64,000 bases of DNA from Pseudomonadota bacterium (GTDB lineage Bacteria; Pseudomonadota; Gammaproteobacteria; Burkholderiales; Ferrovaceae), in the NCBI GenBank assembly GCA_028873535.1, contig JAGWIJ010000001.1, forward strand, positions 39,179-103,178, written 5' to 3'. The number at the start of each line of letters is the position of its first letter. Position 1 is the stretch's first letter. Below are positions 8,502 through 24,317 of the stretch, piece by piece. The notes under the pieces are model-generated. The model saw only the letters and a program-made list of their open reading frames with translations. It was not told the origin of the DNA and did not search any database. The translations under genes and the position numbers were made by a program.

Positions 8502-9170
8502 TCAGGGGCTGACCTTGAGCCACTTCTGCGTGCAGGTCGGGACCTCCGGGTAGTAGCCCTTGTCCGGACAGTACCAGCGCGATTCGCCGCTGGGGGTGGG
8601 CGCGGCCTGTGGTGCTGCCTGCGGCGCACTGCCAGCCGGCGGCACAGTGCTGGCAGGCGCCGGTGCGCTGCCCGGCGGCGGCGGCGCAATGTTCAGCGCC
8701 GAACCCGCAGCGACCTTGGTCACCCGGGTCACGCCACCGCCCGAGGTGACCATCACGCGGTCACCGACCTTGAAACTCTCGTCGGCGCCCTGCGTGATGG
8801 CGGACAGGCGCCCGTTGTCGTACTGGACCGTCACTTCGACACCGTTCTGGCCGGTCGAACCCTGCTCCACCGCAGAGCCAATCAGTGCGCCGGCAAGGGC
8901 GCCACCGATGGTGGCGATGTCATTGCCACGCGCCTGGCCTACCGTATGTCCCGCCAGCCCGCCAACCGCGGCACCAGTCAAGGCACCGGCACCACTGTGC
9001 GTGCCTTCGATGCGTACCGTACGCACGCTCATCACCGTCGCAAGTCGCACACTCTGTTCGCCGCGCACCGCACCGCGGTCATAGTCGCCACCACCCAGGC
9101 CGGGCGTGGTACATGCGCTCAGGCTTGCACATCCCACGGCAACGGCGAGCGCCATCATCCTGATCTTCAT
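8502..9170 (-). CDS. glycine-zipper 2TM outer-membrane lipoprotein (SlyB/PcP-like) with CP-tail
   Basis: A 222-aa lipoprotein. The signal peptide ends SLSACTTPG (lipobox Cys20). A glycine-zipper pair follows (GALTGAAVGGLAGHTVGQARG and GGALAGALIGSAVEQG), as in the SlyB/Pcp outer-membrane family. A beta-rich stretch (VQYDNGRLSAITQG, DRVMV) and a Pro/Ala linker come next. The C-terminus is a cysteine-framed tail, WYCPDKGYYPEVPTCTQKWLKV, nearly identical in layout to the tail of the upstream gene product. An AGAGG ribosome site supports the ATG at 9170. The gene follows its partner by 12 bp. Confidence 0.85.
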   Translation of the reverse strand: MKIRMMALAVAVGCASLSACTTPGLGGGDYDRGAVRGEQSVRLATVMSVRTVRIEGTHSGAGALTGAAVGGLAGHTVGQARGNDIATIGGALAGALIGSAVEQGSTGQNGVEVTVQYDNGRLSAITQGADESFKVGDRVMVTSGGGVTRVTKVAAGSALNIAPPPPGSAPAPASTVPPAGSAPQAAPQAAPTPSGESRWYCPDKGYYPEVPTCTQKWLKVSP

Positions 9171-9182
9171 CTCGAAACCTCT

Positions 9183-9548
9183 TCAGTGAACGGAACCGTC
9201 CGGCACCACCCGCAGCCAGGGCTGGTTGCAGGTCGGCACGGCCGGATAATACGCGTTGCTGCCAGGACAGTAATACTGGTAATACACTTCGGATGGCGCC
9301 TGCTGCACCACGATCGGCTGCTGCACGATGACCGGCCGCGGCGGCGCGTAGTAGTACGGCGCAAAGGGCGCGTAAGGTGCGTAGGGCGCGTACGGGTAGT
9401 AGGGATAGCCCGGGTAATAGGGGCCGAATCCCAGACTCAGTCCGAACTGCACCCGCGGACCACCGTCATGCGCCTGTGCCACGGCGCTGGCCCCCAGCAT
9501 GGTCAAGGCCAGCAGCTGCAGCAAGCTGTTCCTGACGGTCTTCATCAT
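9183..9548 (-). CDS. secreted Tyr/Pro-rich protein with YYCP...PTC tail
   Basis: About 121 aa when started at the ATG at 9548 (MMKTVRNSLLQLL), which has a GAGGGA ribosome site; the track start at 9635 adds an unlikely leader. A Sec signal peptide ends near VAQAHDGG. The mature part has a repetitive Tyr/Pro stretch (YAPYAPYAPFAPYYYAPP), a PVIVQQPIVVQQ segment, and the tail YYCPGSNAYYPAVPTC. The two tail cysteines are the only ones in the mature protein and could form a disulfide. It is probably co-transcribed with the downstream glycine-zipper lipoprotein. Function unknown; an envelope role is inferred. Confidence 0.75.
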   Translation of the reverse strand: MMKTVRNSLLQLLALTMLGASAVAQAHDGGPRVQFGLSLGFGPYYPGYPYYPYAPYAPYAPFAPYYYAPPRPVIVQQPIVVQQAPSEVYYQYYCPGSNAYYPAVPTCNQPWLRVVPDGSVH

Positions 9549-9788
9549 CGTGTCCCTCGTCTGAACGGCCGTGGCCGCGGGAACGGACGTGCCCTGCAAG
9601 GTCGCCCTGTGCGCTACAACGTATGTGACCACCATTCAGGTTGACAGGTCCTGAAGCCGCCCGGAGGCTTGTAACAGAATATTGCAGGCTGACGCGAGGT
9701 CCACAAGTTTTGGCGCACCACGGCCAGTCCTGATACCCTCAGCGACCGGGAATCGCACTCCCCTGCCCCTCTTCTTTCAGCACATCCG
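9549..9788. promoter_or_regulatory. divergent intergenic region between the Tyr/Pro-rich gene and ettA
   Basis: A 240-bp stretch holding the promoters of both flanking units. A TTGACA lies at about 9640 on the plus strand but has no -10 at the right distance. TTGGCG-N18-TACCCT near 9709-9738 is a weak alternative for ettA. Nothing here is strong enough to assign a start site. Confidence 0.25.
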
Positions 9789-15693
<5,905 letters not shown>

Positions 15694-15851
15694 CAGAAGC
15701 CCGACACCCACAATACGGCAGACATAACCGGATAGTGTACATCAGCACCGTGACGAACCTCATCGCTGCGGCCGGGGCCGCTTGCCAGCGCGGCGACTGC
15801 CCGCCTACCATCGGGGAATTGCCGCCACGGGGACTGCGCAGAGCGCGAAAC
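15694..15851. promoter_or_regulatory. divergent intergenic region, SNF2 helicase / mlaF
   Basis: A 158-bp region separating the two start codons. The track extends both genes into it, but the mlaF homology begins only at MENLVEIEGLHF. I see no clear promoter hexamer pair and no operator-like palindrome. Confidence 0.3.
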
Positions 15852-16649
15852 ATGGAAAATCTGGTCGAGATCGAGGGTCTGCATTTTGCCTATGGCGAAC
15901 GCCAGGTGCTGCGCGGACTCGACCTGGTGGTGCCGCGCGGCAAGGTGATCGGCATCCTCGGCACCAGCGGCAGCGGCAAGTCCACGCTGTTGCGCCTGAT
16001 CGGCGGCCAGCTGCGCCCCGATCGCGGCACCGTGCGCTTCAAGGGCGCCGATGTGCATGCCCAGGACACCGACGGTCTGTACCGGCTGCGCCGTGACATG
16101 GGCATGATGTTCCAGGCCGGCGGGCTGTTCAGCGACCTCAGCGTTGCCGAGAACGTGGCCTTTGCACTGCGCGAACATACCCGGCTCGACAACCGGCTGA
16201 TCCAGGCACTGGCGGCAATGAAGCTCGAATCGGTCGGGCTGCGTGGCGCAGCCGGGTTGATGCCGGGCGAGCTGTCCGGCGGCATGGCACGGCGCGTCGC
16301 GCTGGCACGCGCCATTGCGATGGACCCCCTGCTCACCATGTATGACGAGCCCTTCGCCGGACTCGACCCGATCTCGCTCAATGCCGTCGCGCGGCTGATC
16401 CGTCGCCTCAATGATGCCCTCGGCACGACGTCGATCGTGGTCACCTACGACGTCACCGAATCGCTCAAGGTAGCCGACTACATCTACCTGATCGCCGACG
16501 GCAGCGTGGTGGCGCACGGCACGCCGGACGAGCTTGCGAAATCCGGGGACCCCTATGCCAACCAGTTCATCCACGCGGAGCCCGAAGGCCCGGTCCCCTT
16601 CCACCTGCCGGGCGTCGCGCTGGGCCAGGACCTCGGCCTGCGCCGCTGA
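15852..16649 (+). CDS. mlaF: MlaF-like ABC transporter ATP-binding protein
   Basis: About 265 aa from the ATG at 15852; the ORF track adds 39 non-homologous residues. It is the ATPase type that drives the MlaFEDB complex, which keeps phospholipids out of the outer leaflet of the outer membrane. Motifs: Walker A GTSGSGKST, Q-loop MMFQAGGLFSDLSVAENVAF, signature LSGGMARRVALARAIAMDP, Walker B MYDEPFAGLDPIS. The Mla-specific reading FAGLDPIS and the GGLFSDLSV segment support the assignment. The usual mlaE, mlaD, mlaC and mlaB genes are absent; a terminator follows, so it is monocistronic. One oddity is VVTYDVTES where most ABC ATPases have an H-loop His (SHD): the His is replaced by Tyr. Confidence 0.8.
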   Translation: MENLVEIEGLHFAYGERQVLRGLDLVVPRGKVIGILGTSGSGKSTLLRLIGGQLRPDRGTVRFKGADVHAQDTDGLYRLRRDMGMMFQAGGLFSDLSVAENVAFALREHTRLDNRLIQALAAMKLESVGLRGAAGLMPGELSGGMARRVALARAIAMDPLLTMYDEPFAGLDPISLNAVARLIRRLNDALGTTSIVVTYDVTESLKVADYIYLIADGSVVAHGTPDELAKSGDPYANQFIHAEPEGPVPFHLPGVALGQDLGLRR

Positions 16650-16657
16650 CGCTGCCG

Positions 16658-16680
16658 TTGCCGCACTGCGGCAAGCTTTG
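16658..16680 (+). terminator. rho-independent terminator after mlaF
   Basis: TTGCCGCA and TGCGGCAA form an 8-bp stem with a one-base centre (effective loop 3-5 nt), followed by GCTTTGTT. The U-tract is imperfect. Its place 8 bp after the mlaF stop supports a monocistronic mlaF. Confidence 0.6.
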
Positions 16681-16793
16681 TTACAAATCGGCCAGGGGCA
16701 GCACAGCGTTGTGAGTGCGCACGATGGCATGATCCGCTGCGCGTCGTTGCTCGCCCTGGACGTCCGCGTCTTCCCATCCAGAGATTCCCTTCA

Positions 16794-18092
16794 TTGAGCA
16801 AGCTCGCCAACGACGCCGTCGCCCCGCCTTCCCGCAGCGGTCACGGCCGCATCCTTGTCCTGGCCGTCACGCTGATCGCCGCTGCAGCCGGCACCGGATG
16901 GTGGTGGACCCATCGCACAGCGGCCGCCGAAGCCGGCGGCACCGCCACTCAGGCGAAGCCTGCCCCCTCCGGCACGGCTGGCGCCAGCCCGTCCGCCAAC
17001 GGCAACGCCGCGCGCAAATCCGGGCGCGGCGGCGCACCCAGCGTGGTGGTCGCGCGGACCCGGCGTGGCGCGCTCGACATCTGGTCCGACGCCCTGGGGA
17101 CCGTGACACCGCTCGCCAACGTGACCATCCACAGCCGCGTCGACGGCCAACTGATGCGCGTGCTGTTCCATGAAGGCCAGCAGGTCAGAAGCGGCGATCT
17201 GCTGGCGGAAATCGATCCCCGTCCCTACCAGGTGATCCTCGACCAGGCGTTGGCGCAGCAGGCGCGCGACCGCGCCCTGCTCGACAATGCGCGCGTCGAC
17301 CTGAGCCGCTATCACGACCTGGCAGACCATGATGCGGTGCCACGCCAGCAACTCGACACCCAGATCTCGCTGGTGGCGCAATACCAAGCCGCCGTGCGTA
17401 CCGACCAGGCGGCCATTGACAGCGCACGCCTCAATCTGGAGTTCTGCCGCATCGAATCGCCGCTCGCCGGACAGGTCGGCCTGCGCCAGGTGGATCCCGG
17501 CAACATCGTGCATGCCGCCGACACCACTGGCCTGGTGGTCGTGGCCCAGATGGACCCGATCAGCGTGCTGTTCAGCCTGCCGCAGGACCAGCTGCCGCAG
17601 TTGCAGCAGCGCCTGCGCAGCCATCAGGCGATCGCGGTGCAGGCACTCGATCGCAGCGGCGCGCGCGTGCTGGCCGACGGCAGCCTGGCGAGCGTCGACA
17701 ATCAGATCGACACCACCACGGGAGCGATCAAGCTGCGCGCGCGCTTCAGCAATCGCAGCGGCGCGCTCTATCCCAACCAGTTCGTGAACCTGCGCGTGCT
17801 GCTCGACACGCGCACCGGCGTCGTGATCGCGCCGACGGCCGCGCTGCAGCGCGGTGCCCAGGGCACCTATGTCTACGTCTTGAAAGTCGACCATACCGTG
17901 ACCGTGCGGCCGGTCACCACGGGGCCGGTGAACCGCGGCGACATGGTGATCGATGCCGGGCTCGCCGACGGCGAACAGGTGGTCATCGACGGCATCGACA
18001 AGCTGCGCGAAGGCCTCGCCGTCGAGGTCGCCGACGCTGCCGGCGGCGGCGCCGCCCCCGCGCCCGGCAAGGCGGCACGGGGATCGCGTTGA
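16794..18092 (+). CDS. mdtA: RND efflux periplasmic adaptor subunit (MdtA-like)
   Basis: A 432-aa membrane-fusion protein that links the inner-membrane RND pumps to the outer-membrane channel. It starts with a TTG codon and has an N-terminal anchor helix at about 21-41 ([19 protein letters not shown]). A Pro/Ala linker follows, then the split biotinyl-lipoyl domain ([42 protein letters not shown]), an alpha-helical hairpin, and beta-barrel and membrane-proximal domains ending [17 protein letters not shown]. The organisation mdtA-mdtB-mdtC-nodT with overlapping ends marks a single efflux operon. No better start than TTG is visible; the ribosome site is weak. Confidence 0.92.
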   Translation: MSKLANDAVAPPSRSGHGRILVLAVTLIAAAAGTGWWWTHRTAAAEAGGTATQAKPAPSGTAGASPSANGNAARKSGRGGAPSVVVARTRRGALDIWSDALGTVTPLANVTIHSRVDGQLMRVLFHEGQQVRSGDLLAEIDPRPYQVILDQALAQQARDRALLDNARVDLSRYHDLADHDAVPRQQLDTQISLVAQYQAAVRTDQAAIDSARLNLEFCRIESPLAGQVGLRQVDPGNIVHAADTTGLVVVAQMDPISVLFSLPQDQLPQLQQRLRSHQAIAVQALDRSGARVLADGSLASVDNQIDTTTGAIKLRARFSNRSGALYPNQFVNLRVLLDTRTGVVIAPTAALQRGAQGTYVYVLKVDHTVTVRPVTTGPVNRGDMVIDAGLADGEQVVIDGIDKLREGLAVEVADAAGGGAAPAPGKAARGSR

Positions 18093-21000
18093 ACCCATCG
18101 GCGCCGTTCATCCTGCGGCCGGTCGGCACCGCGCTGCTGATGGTGGCGCTGCTGCTGAGCGGGCTGGTGGCACTGAACTTCCTGCCGCTGTCGGCACTGC
18201 CCGAGGTCGACTATCCGACCATCCAGGTGACCACGCTGTATCCCGGCGCCAGTCCGGACGTCACCACCTCGTCGATCACCGCCCCGCTGGAGCGCCAGTT
18301 CGGCCAGATGCCGGGGCTGAAGCAGATGCTGTCCACCAGTTCCGGCGGTGCTTCGGTGGTCACGCTGCAGTTCTCGCTGCTCACCAGCCTGGACGTTGCC
18401 GAACAGGAGGTGCAGGCCGCCATCAACGCCGCCACCAGCCTGCTGCCCGCCGACCTGCCGCTGCCGCCGGTGTACAGCAAGGTCAATCCTGCCGACGCGC
18501 CGATCCTGAGCTTCTCGATCACCTCGGACACGCTGCCGCTGCCGCGCATCTACGATCTGGTCGACACGCGCATCGCACAGAAGCTGTCGCAGGTCTCCGG
18601 CGTCGGCCTGGTGAGCATCGCCGGCGGGCAGCGTCCGGCCGTGCGCGTGCAGGTCAATCTGCCCGCGCTGGCCACCCTCGGCCTGGGCCTGGAGGACGTG
18701 CGCACGGCCATCGGCAATGCCAACGTCAACAGCGCCAAAGGCAGCTTCGACGGCCCCCAGCGCGCGTCCACCATCGATGCCAATGACCAGATCAAGTCGG
18801 CTGCCGAGTACGCCGACGTGATCGTGGCCTGGCGCAACGGCGCCGCAGTGCGCCTGGGCGACGTCGCCCAGGTGGTCGACGGCGCCGAGAACAGCCGGCT
18901 GGCCGCCTGGGACGGCCGTCACGCGGCGGTGATCGTCGATGTGCAGCGCCAGCCCGGTGCCAACGTGATCGCCGTGGCCGACCGCATCAAGACGCTGTTG
19001 CCCGGTTTGCAGGCAACGCTGCCGGGTGATCTGCACATCACGCCGCTCAGCGATCGCACGGTCACCATCCGGGCCTCGGTCACCGATGTCGCCTACGAAC
19101 TGGCGCTGGCGGTCGCGCTGGTGGTGCTGGTGATCTACATCTTCCTGGCCGACCTGCGTGCCACGATGATCCCCGGCGTGACGGTGCCGCTGTCCCTGAT
19201 CGGCACGCTGGGGGTGATGTACCTGGCGGGCTACAGCATCAACAACCTCACGCTGATGGCGCTGACCATTGCGACGGGCTTCGTGGTCGATGATGCCATC
19301 GTGATGATCGAGAACATCAGCCGCTATCTCGAGGCCGGGGAGCGTCCGCTGCAGGCGGCCCTGCGCGGCTCCGCACAGATCGGCTTCACGATCATCTCGC
19401 TGACCTTCTCGCTGATCGCGGTGCTCATTCCCCTGCTGTTCATGGGCGATGTGGTGGGACGCCTGTTCCGCGAATTTGCCGCCACGCTGGCGGTGGCGAT
19501 CCTGATCTCGGCGGCCATCTCGCTGACCCTGACGCCGATGATGTGCGCACATTTGCTGCACGCCCGGCCGCGCCATGGCAAAGGCAAGGGCGAAGCAGCT
19601 ACCGGCGGCGTGGAGCCGGCCGAGGAAGGCAACGAACCGCTGGGCGGCCGCCTGATGCAGACCACCATCCGCCTGTACGCACGCATCCTGGACCGCGCGC
19701 TGCAGTTCCGCTCGGTGACCCTGCTGATCGCCGCCGCCAGCTTCGCCCTTACCGTGGCACTGTACCTGTCAGTCCCCAAGGGATTCTTCCCGGTACAGGA
19801 CACCGGCCTGCTCTCCGGCGTCACCGAGGCCCCGCAAAGCATCTCCTTCCAGGCCATGAGCCAGCGCCAGCAGGCGCTGGCCGCCGCGTTGCTGGAGGAT
19901 CCCGCCGTGGCGCGGGTGTCCTCGACGGTCGGTATCGACGGTGTCAATGCCACGCTCAACACCGGACGCATGTCGATCAGCCTGAAGCCGCTCGACCAGC
20001 GTCCGGGCATCAGCATCTCCGCTTTGATCCGGCGCCTGCAGGCCAGGATGGACGGCGTCGCCGGCATCCACGCCTATCTTCAGCCGGTGCAGGACCTGTC
20101 GGTCGAAGACCGTGCCACCCGCTCGCAGTACCAGCTCACGCTGGAAGATCCCGATGCCACCGAACTCGCCACTTCGGTGCCGCGACTGGTCGAGCGGCTG
20201 CGGCAGTTGCCTGAACTGGCCGATGTCGGCAGCGACCTGCAGAACGAGGGGCTGCAGGCCTACGTGAGCATCGATCGCGATACCGCCGGCCGGCTCGGCA
20301 TCAGCGCGGCGGCCATCGACAATGCCATCTACGATGCCTTCGGCCAACGCCTGGTGTCCACCATCTTCACCCAGACCAACCAGTACCGCGTGATCCAGGA
20401 GGCGGGCCCGGATTTCCAGCAAGGCATGGCGGCGCTGGCCTCGCTCTATGTGCCCACCGCCAGCGGCACCCAGGTCAGGCTGGACAGCGTGGCACGCATC
20501 AGCGAGAGCAGCGGGGCCCTGGTGGTGAACCACCTGGGCCAGTTCCCGGCCGCCACCGTGAGCTTCAACCTCGCGCCGGGCGTGGCCCTCGGTGACGCCG
20601 TCGCGGCGATCGAGCGCGCACGCTCCGGGCTGGCACTGCCGGTTTCGCTGCAGAGCGATTTCCAGGGCGCCGCGCTGGCCTACCAGGCCTCGCTGTCCAA
20701 TACCCTGCTGCTGGTGCTGGCAGCCGTGGTGACCATGTACATCGTGCTCGGCGTGCTCTACGAGAGCTACATCCATCCGGTGACCATCCTGTCCACGCTG
20801 CCCTCGGCCGCCGTGGGTGCGCTGCTGGCGCTCAAGGTGAGCCGCAGCGATCTCGGCATCCTCGCCGTGATCGGCATCATCCTGCTGATCGGCATCGTCA
20901 AGAAGAACGCCATCATGATGATCGACTTCGCGCTCGACGCCCAGCGCCGGCGCGGCATGACGCCGCTCGAAGCGATCCGCAGCGCCTGCCTGCTGCGTTT

Positions 21001-21241
21001 CCGGCCGATCCTGATGACCACCTGTGCCGCGCTGTTTGCCGCCATCCCGCTGATGCTGAGCCACGGCGTGGGCGCCGAGCTGCGCCGCCCGCTGGGCATC
21101 ACCATGGTCGGCGGCCTGCTGGTGAGCCAGGTGCTGACCCTGTTCACCACCCCGGTGATCTACCTGGCTTTCGATGCCATCGCGCGGTGGCTCGGAATGG
21201 CCGAGAGGCCACCCGCCAATGCCGAAGCCGACGCCGCCTGA
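18089..21241 (+). CDS. mdtB: RND efflux permease (MdtB-like)
   Basis: A 1050-aa inner-membrane proton antiporter of the AcrB/MdtBC fold. It starts with TTG overlapping the mdtA stop (TTGA). N-terminal [41 protein letters not shown] is the family opening. The proton-relay Asp pair lies in transmembrane helix 4 ([14 protein letters not shown]). The second half repeats the fold with [21 protein letters not shown] and [16 protein letters not shown]. MdtB and MdtC form a heterotrimer that exports bile salts, novobiocin and similar compounds in E. coli; the substrate here is unknown. Confidence 0.93.
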   Translation: MNPSAPFILRPVGTALLMVALLLSGLVALNFLPLSALPEVDYPTIQVTTLYPGASPDVTTSSITAPLERQFGQMPGLKQMLSTSSGGASVVTLQFSLLTSLDVAEQEVQAAINAATSLLPADLPLPPVYSKVNPADAPILSFSITSDTLPLPRIYDLVDTRIAQKLSQVSGVGLVSIAGGQRPAVRVQVNLPALATLGLGLEDVRTAIGNANVNSAKGSFDGPQRASTIDANDQIKSAAEYADVIVAWRNGAAVRLGDVAQVVDGAENSRLAAWDGRHAAVIVDVQRQPGANVIAVADRIKTLLPGLQATLPGDLHITPLSDRTVTIRASVTDVAYELALAVALVVLVIYIFLADLRATMIPGVTVPLSLIGTLGVMYLAGYSINNLTLMALTIATGFVVDDAIVMIENISRYLEAGERPLQAALRGSAQIGFTIISLTFSLIAVLIPLLFMGDVVGRLFREFAATLAVAILISAAISLTLTPMMCAHLLHARPRHGKGKGEAATGGVEPAEEGNEPLGGRLMQTTIRLYARILDRALQFRSVTLLIAAASFALTVALYLSVPKGFFPVQDTGLLSGVTEAPQSISFQAMSQRQQALAAALLEDPAVARVSSTVGIDGVNATLNTGRMSISLKPLDQRPGISISALIRRLQARMDGVAGIHAYLQPVQDLSVEDRATRSQYQLTLEDPDATELATSVPRLVERLRQLPELADVGSDLQNEGLQAYVSIDRDTAGRLGISAAAIDNAIYDAFGQRLVSTIFTQTNQYRVIQEAGPDFQQGMAALASLYVPTASGTQVRLDSVARISESSGALVVNHLGQFPAATVSFNLAPGVALGDAVAAIERARSGLALPVSLQSDFQGAALAYQASLSNTLLLVLAAVVTMYIVLGVLYESYIHPVTILSTLPSAAVGALLALKVSRSDLGILAVIGIILLIGIVKKNAIMMIDFALDAQRRRGMTPLEAIRSACLLRFRPILMTTCAALFAAIPLMLSHGVGAELRRPLGITMVGGLLVSQVLTLFTTPVIYLAFDAIARWLGMAERPPANAEADAA

Positions 21242-21248
21242 GACCGTC

Positions 21249-24200
21249 GTGAACCTGTCCCGACCGTTCATTCTGCGCCCGGTGGCGACCACCCTGCTCA
21301 CCCTGGGCATCTTCCTGGTCGGTCTGGTCGCCTTCTTCCTGTTGCCGGTGTCGCCGCTGCCGCAGGTGGATTTCCCGGTGATCTCGGTGGCCGCCTCGCT
21401 GCCCGGCGCCAATCCGGAGAACATGGCTGCGACCGTGGCGACCCCGCTCGAAAGGGCGCTCGGGCGTATCGCCGGCATCAACGAGATGACCTCGCAGAGC
21501 ACGCTCGGCAACACGCGCATCAATGCGCAGTTCGACCTGGCGCGCAACATCGACGGCGCCGCGCGCGACGTGCAGGCGGCGATCAACGCGGCGCGCACAC
21601 TGCTGCCCACCGGCCTGCCCAGCAATCCCAGCTACCACAAGTTCAATCCGGCCGATGCGCCGATCATGGTCATGGCGCTGACCTCGGGTTCGCTGAGCCA
21701 GGGCCAGCTCTACGATGCCGCCTCCACCATCCTCGCGCAGAAGCTGTCGCAGATCGACGGCGTCGGGCAGGTGCAGGTGGGCGGCAGTTCACTGCCGGCC
21801 GTGCGCGTCGATGTCAATCCGCAGGCACTCGCGCGCATGGGACTGTCGATGGAGGCGGTGCGCGCCACCGTCGTCCAGGGCAACGTCAACCGGCCCAAGG
21901 GCGTCCTCGAGGAGGGCGACCGGCGCTGGCAGATCCAGGCCAATGACCAGGCAATGCGCGCACGCGACTACCGGCCGATGATCGTGGCGTGGCGCAACGG
22001 CGCCCCGGTGCGTCTGCAGGACGTCGGCACCATCAGCGATTCGGTGCAGGACATCCGCAATGCCGGCCTGTTCAACGGCAAGGACGCGGTGCTGCTGATC
22101 ATCTCGCGCCAACCGGGCGCCAACATCATTTCCACGGTCGATCGCGTCACCGCGTTGATGCCGGTGCTGCGCGCCGAGATCCCGCCCGCTGCCACGCTGT
22201 CGATCGTGATCGACCGCACACCGACCATCCGTGCCTCGCTGCGCGACGTCGAACGCACGCTGGTGATCTCGACGGTGCTGGTCATCGGCGTGGTGTTCCT
22301 GTTCCTGCGCAGCCTGCGCGCCACGCTGGTGCCGATGGTGGTCGTGCCGGCCAGCCTGATCGGCACGTTCGCGGTGATGTACCTGCTCCACTACAGCCTC
22401 GACAACCTGTCGCTGATGGCCCTGACGGTGGCCACCGGCTTCGTGGTCGACGACGCCATCGTCGTGCTGGAGAACATCCAGCGCCACATCGAAGGCGGGC
22501 AGACGCCTGTCCAGGCGGCCCTGCGCGGTGCGCGTGAGGTCGGTTTCACGGTGCTGTCGATCAGCCTGTCGCTGATTGCCGTGTTCCTGCCGATCCTGGC
22601 CATGGGCGGACTGGTCGGCCGACTGTTCCGCGAATTCGCCGTGGTGCTTTCGGCCGCCATCCTGGTATCGCTGCTGGTCTCGCTCACCACCACCCCGATG
22701 ATCTGCGGCCGCCTGCTGCGCCGGCCGGCCGGCCCGGTCGAAACCGAACACGGTGCCGCCATGGTGCTGGCCAGGACGGGTGGCGCGTTCGGCTGGCTGC
22801 TGCGCGGCTATGCGCACAGCCTCGAATGGGCCCTGCGGCACCGGCGCCTGGTCCTGGTCGGTCTGCTCGCCACGGTCAGTCTCAACATCTGGCTCTACAC
22901 CATTGTGCCCAAGGGCTTCTTCCCGCAACAGGACACCGGCCGCCTGATCGGCCAGGTGCAGGCCGACCAGAGCATCTCTTTCCAGGCCATGCGCGAGAAG
23001 CTGGCGCGCTACATTGCCATCATCGGCAAGGATCCGGCCGTGGAGAACGTGATCGGCTTCACGGGCGGCGGTCAGCGCAACGGGGCCACGGTCTTCGTCG
23101 CGCTGCGTGAGCAGCGCCAGCGCAAGCTCAACGCCGACGCGGTGATCAATCGGCTGCGCAAGCCACTGGCCATGGTTCCCGGCGCCAGCATCTACCTGCA
23201 GTCGGTGCAGGACCTGCGTGTCGGCGGGCGGCCGGGCAACGCGCAGTACCAGTACACCCTGCAGGGCGAGGATCTGGACCAGCTCAAGCAGTGGGCGCCG
23301 CGCATCCTCGCCGACCTGCAGCAGGACCGGCGTCTGGCCGATGTCAGCGCCGACCAGCAGGATCGCGGACTCAGCAATTCGCTGCACATCGACCGCGACA
23401 GTGCCAGCCGGCTCGGCATCACGCCGGCCATGATCGACGCCGTGCTGGGTGACTCCTACGGTCAGCGCCAGATCTCGGTGATCTACAACACCCTCAACCA
23501 GTACCAGGTGGTGCTGGGCAGCAGTCCGGACCAGTTGCAGAGCCAGCGCAGCCTGGACGACACCTACATCGTGACGGCCGCCGGCCTGTCCGTGCCGCTG
23601 CGCGCGATCGCGACACGCAGCGTCTCTGCGAGTGCGCTCACCGTCAACCACCAGGGCCAGTTCGCCGCCACCACCTTCAGCTTCAACCTTGCGCCCGGCG
23701 TGGCACTGGGCGAGGCTACCAAGGCGATCGACGGCGTGATGAACCGGCTCGGCGTGCCTGCCACCATCATCGGCGGCTTCCAGGGCACAGCCAAGGTATT
23801 CCAGGATTCACTGGCCAACCAGCCGCTGCTGCTGGTGTGCGCGCTGCTCGCGATCTACATCGTGCTCGGCATCCTGTACGAGAGCCTGATCCACCCCGTC
23901 ACCATCCTGTCGACCCTGCCCTCCGCCGGCGTCGGCGCCCTGCTGGCACTGCTGGCCAGCCACGTCGAGTTCAACCTGATCGCGCTGATCGGGGTGATCC
24001 TGCTGATCGGCATCGTCAAGAAGAACGCCATCATCATGATCGACTTCGCACTGTCCTGGCAGCGCGAGCATCAGGGCAGCGCCTTCGAGGCCATCCGCGA
24101 GGCCTGCATCCTGCGCTTCCGGCCCATCATGATGACCACCGCTGCCGCCATGCTGGGCGCGGTTCCCCTGGCCGTCGGCTTCGGCGAAGGCGCCGAGCTG

Positions 24201-24317
24201 CGTCAGCCGCTTGGCATATCGATCGTCGGCGGCCTGCTGGTCAGCCAGTTGCTGACCCTGTACACCACCCCCGTGGTCTATCTCTACCTGGACCGACTGC
24301 GCAGGAACCGGACATGA
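21249..24317 (+). CDS. mdtC: RND efflux permease (MdtC-like)
   Basis: A 1022-aa partner of the preceding RND subunit. I start at the GTG at 21249 (VNLSRPFILRPVATTLL), 7 bp after the mdtB stop, because homology begins there; the track's ATG at 21174 lies inside mdtB and adds 25 unrelated residues. Key motifs: [21 protein letters not shown] (relay Asp pair), [51 protein letters not shown]. Two adjacent, distinct RND genes are the hallmark of the MdtBC subclass. The gene overlaps nodT by ATGA. Confidence 0.93.
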   Translation: MNLSRPFILRPVATTLLTLGIFLVGLVAFFLLPVSPLPQVDFPVISVAASLPGANPENMAATVATPLERALGRIAGINEMTSQSTLGNTRINAQFDLARNIDGAARDVQAAINAARTLLPTGLPSNPSYHKFNPADAPIMVMALTSGSLSQGQLYDAASTILAQKLSQIDGVGQVQVGGSSLPAVRVDVNPQALARMGLSMEAVRATVVQGNVNRPKGVLEEGDRRWQIQANDQAMRARDYRPMIVAWRNGAPVRLQDVGTISDSVQDIRNAGLFNGKDAVLLIISRQPGANIISTVDRVTALMPVLRAEIPPAATLSIVIDRTPTIRASLRDVERTLVISTVLVIGVVFLFLRSLRATLVPMVVVPASLIGTFAVMYLLHYSLDNLSLMALTVATGFVVDDAIVVLENIQRHIEGGQTPVQAALRGAREVGFTVLSISLSLIAVFLPILAMGGLVGRLFREFAVVLSAAILVSLLVSLTTTPMICGRLLRRPAGPVETEHGAAMVLARTGGAFGWLLRGYAHSLEWALRHRRLVLVGLLATVSLNIWLYTIVPKGFFPQQDTGRLIGQVQADQSISFQAMREKLARYIAIIGKDPAVENVIGFTGGGQRNGATVFVALREQRQRKLNADAVINRLRKPLAMVPGASIYLQSVQDLRVGGRPGNAQYQYTLQGEDLDQLKQWAPRILADLQQDRRLADVSADQQDRGLSNSLHIDRDSASRLGITPAMIDAVLGDSYGQRQISVIYNTLNQYQVVLGSSPDQLQSQRSLDDTYIVTAAGLSVPLRAIATRSVSASALTVNHQGQFAATTFSFNLAPGVALGEATKAIDGVMNRLGVPATIIGGFQGTAKVFQDSLANQPLLLVCALLAIYIVLGILYESLIHPVTILSTLPSAGVGALLALLASHVEFNLIALIGVILLIGIVKKNAIIMIDFALSWQREHQGSAFEAIREACILRFRPIMMTTAAAMLGAVPLAVGFGEGAELRQPLGISIVGGLLVSQLLTLYTTPVVYLYLDRLRRNRT

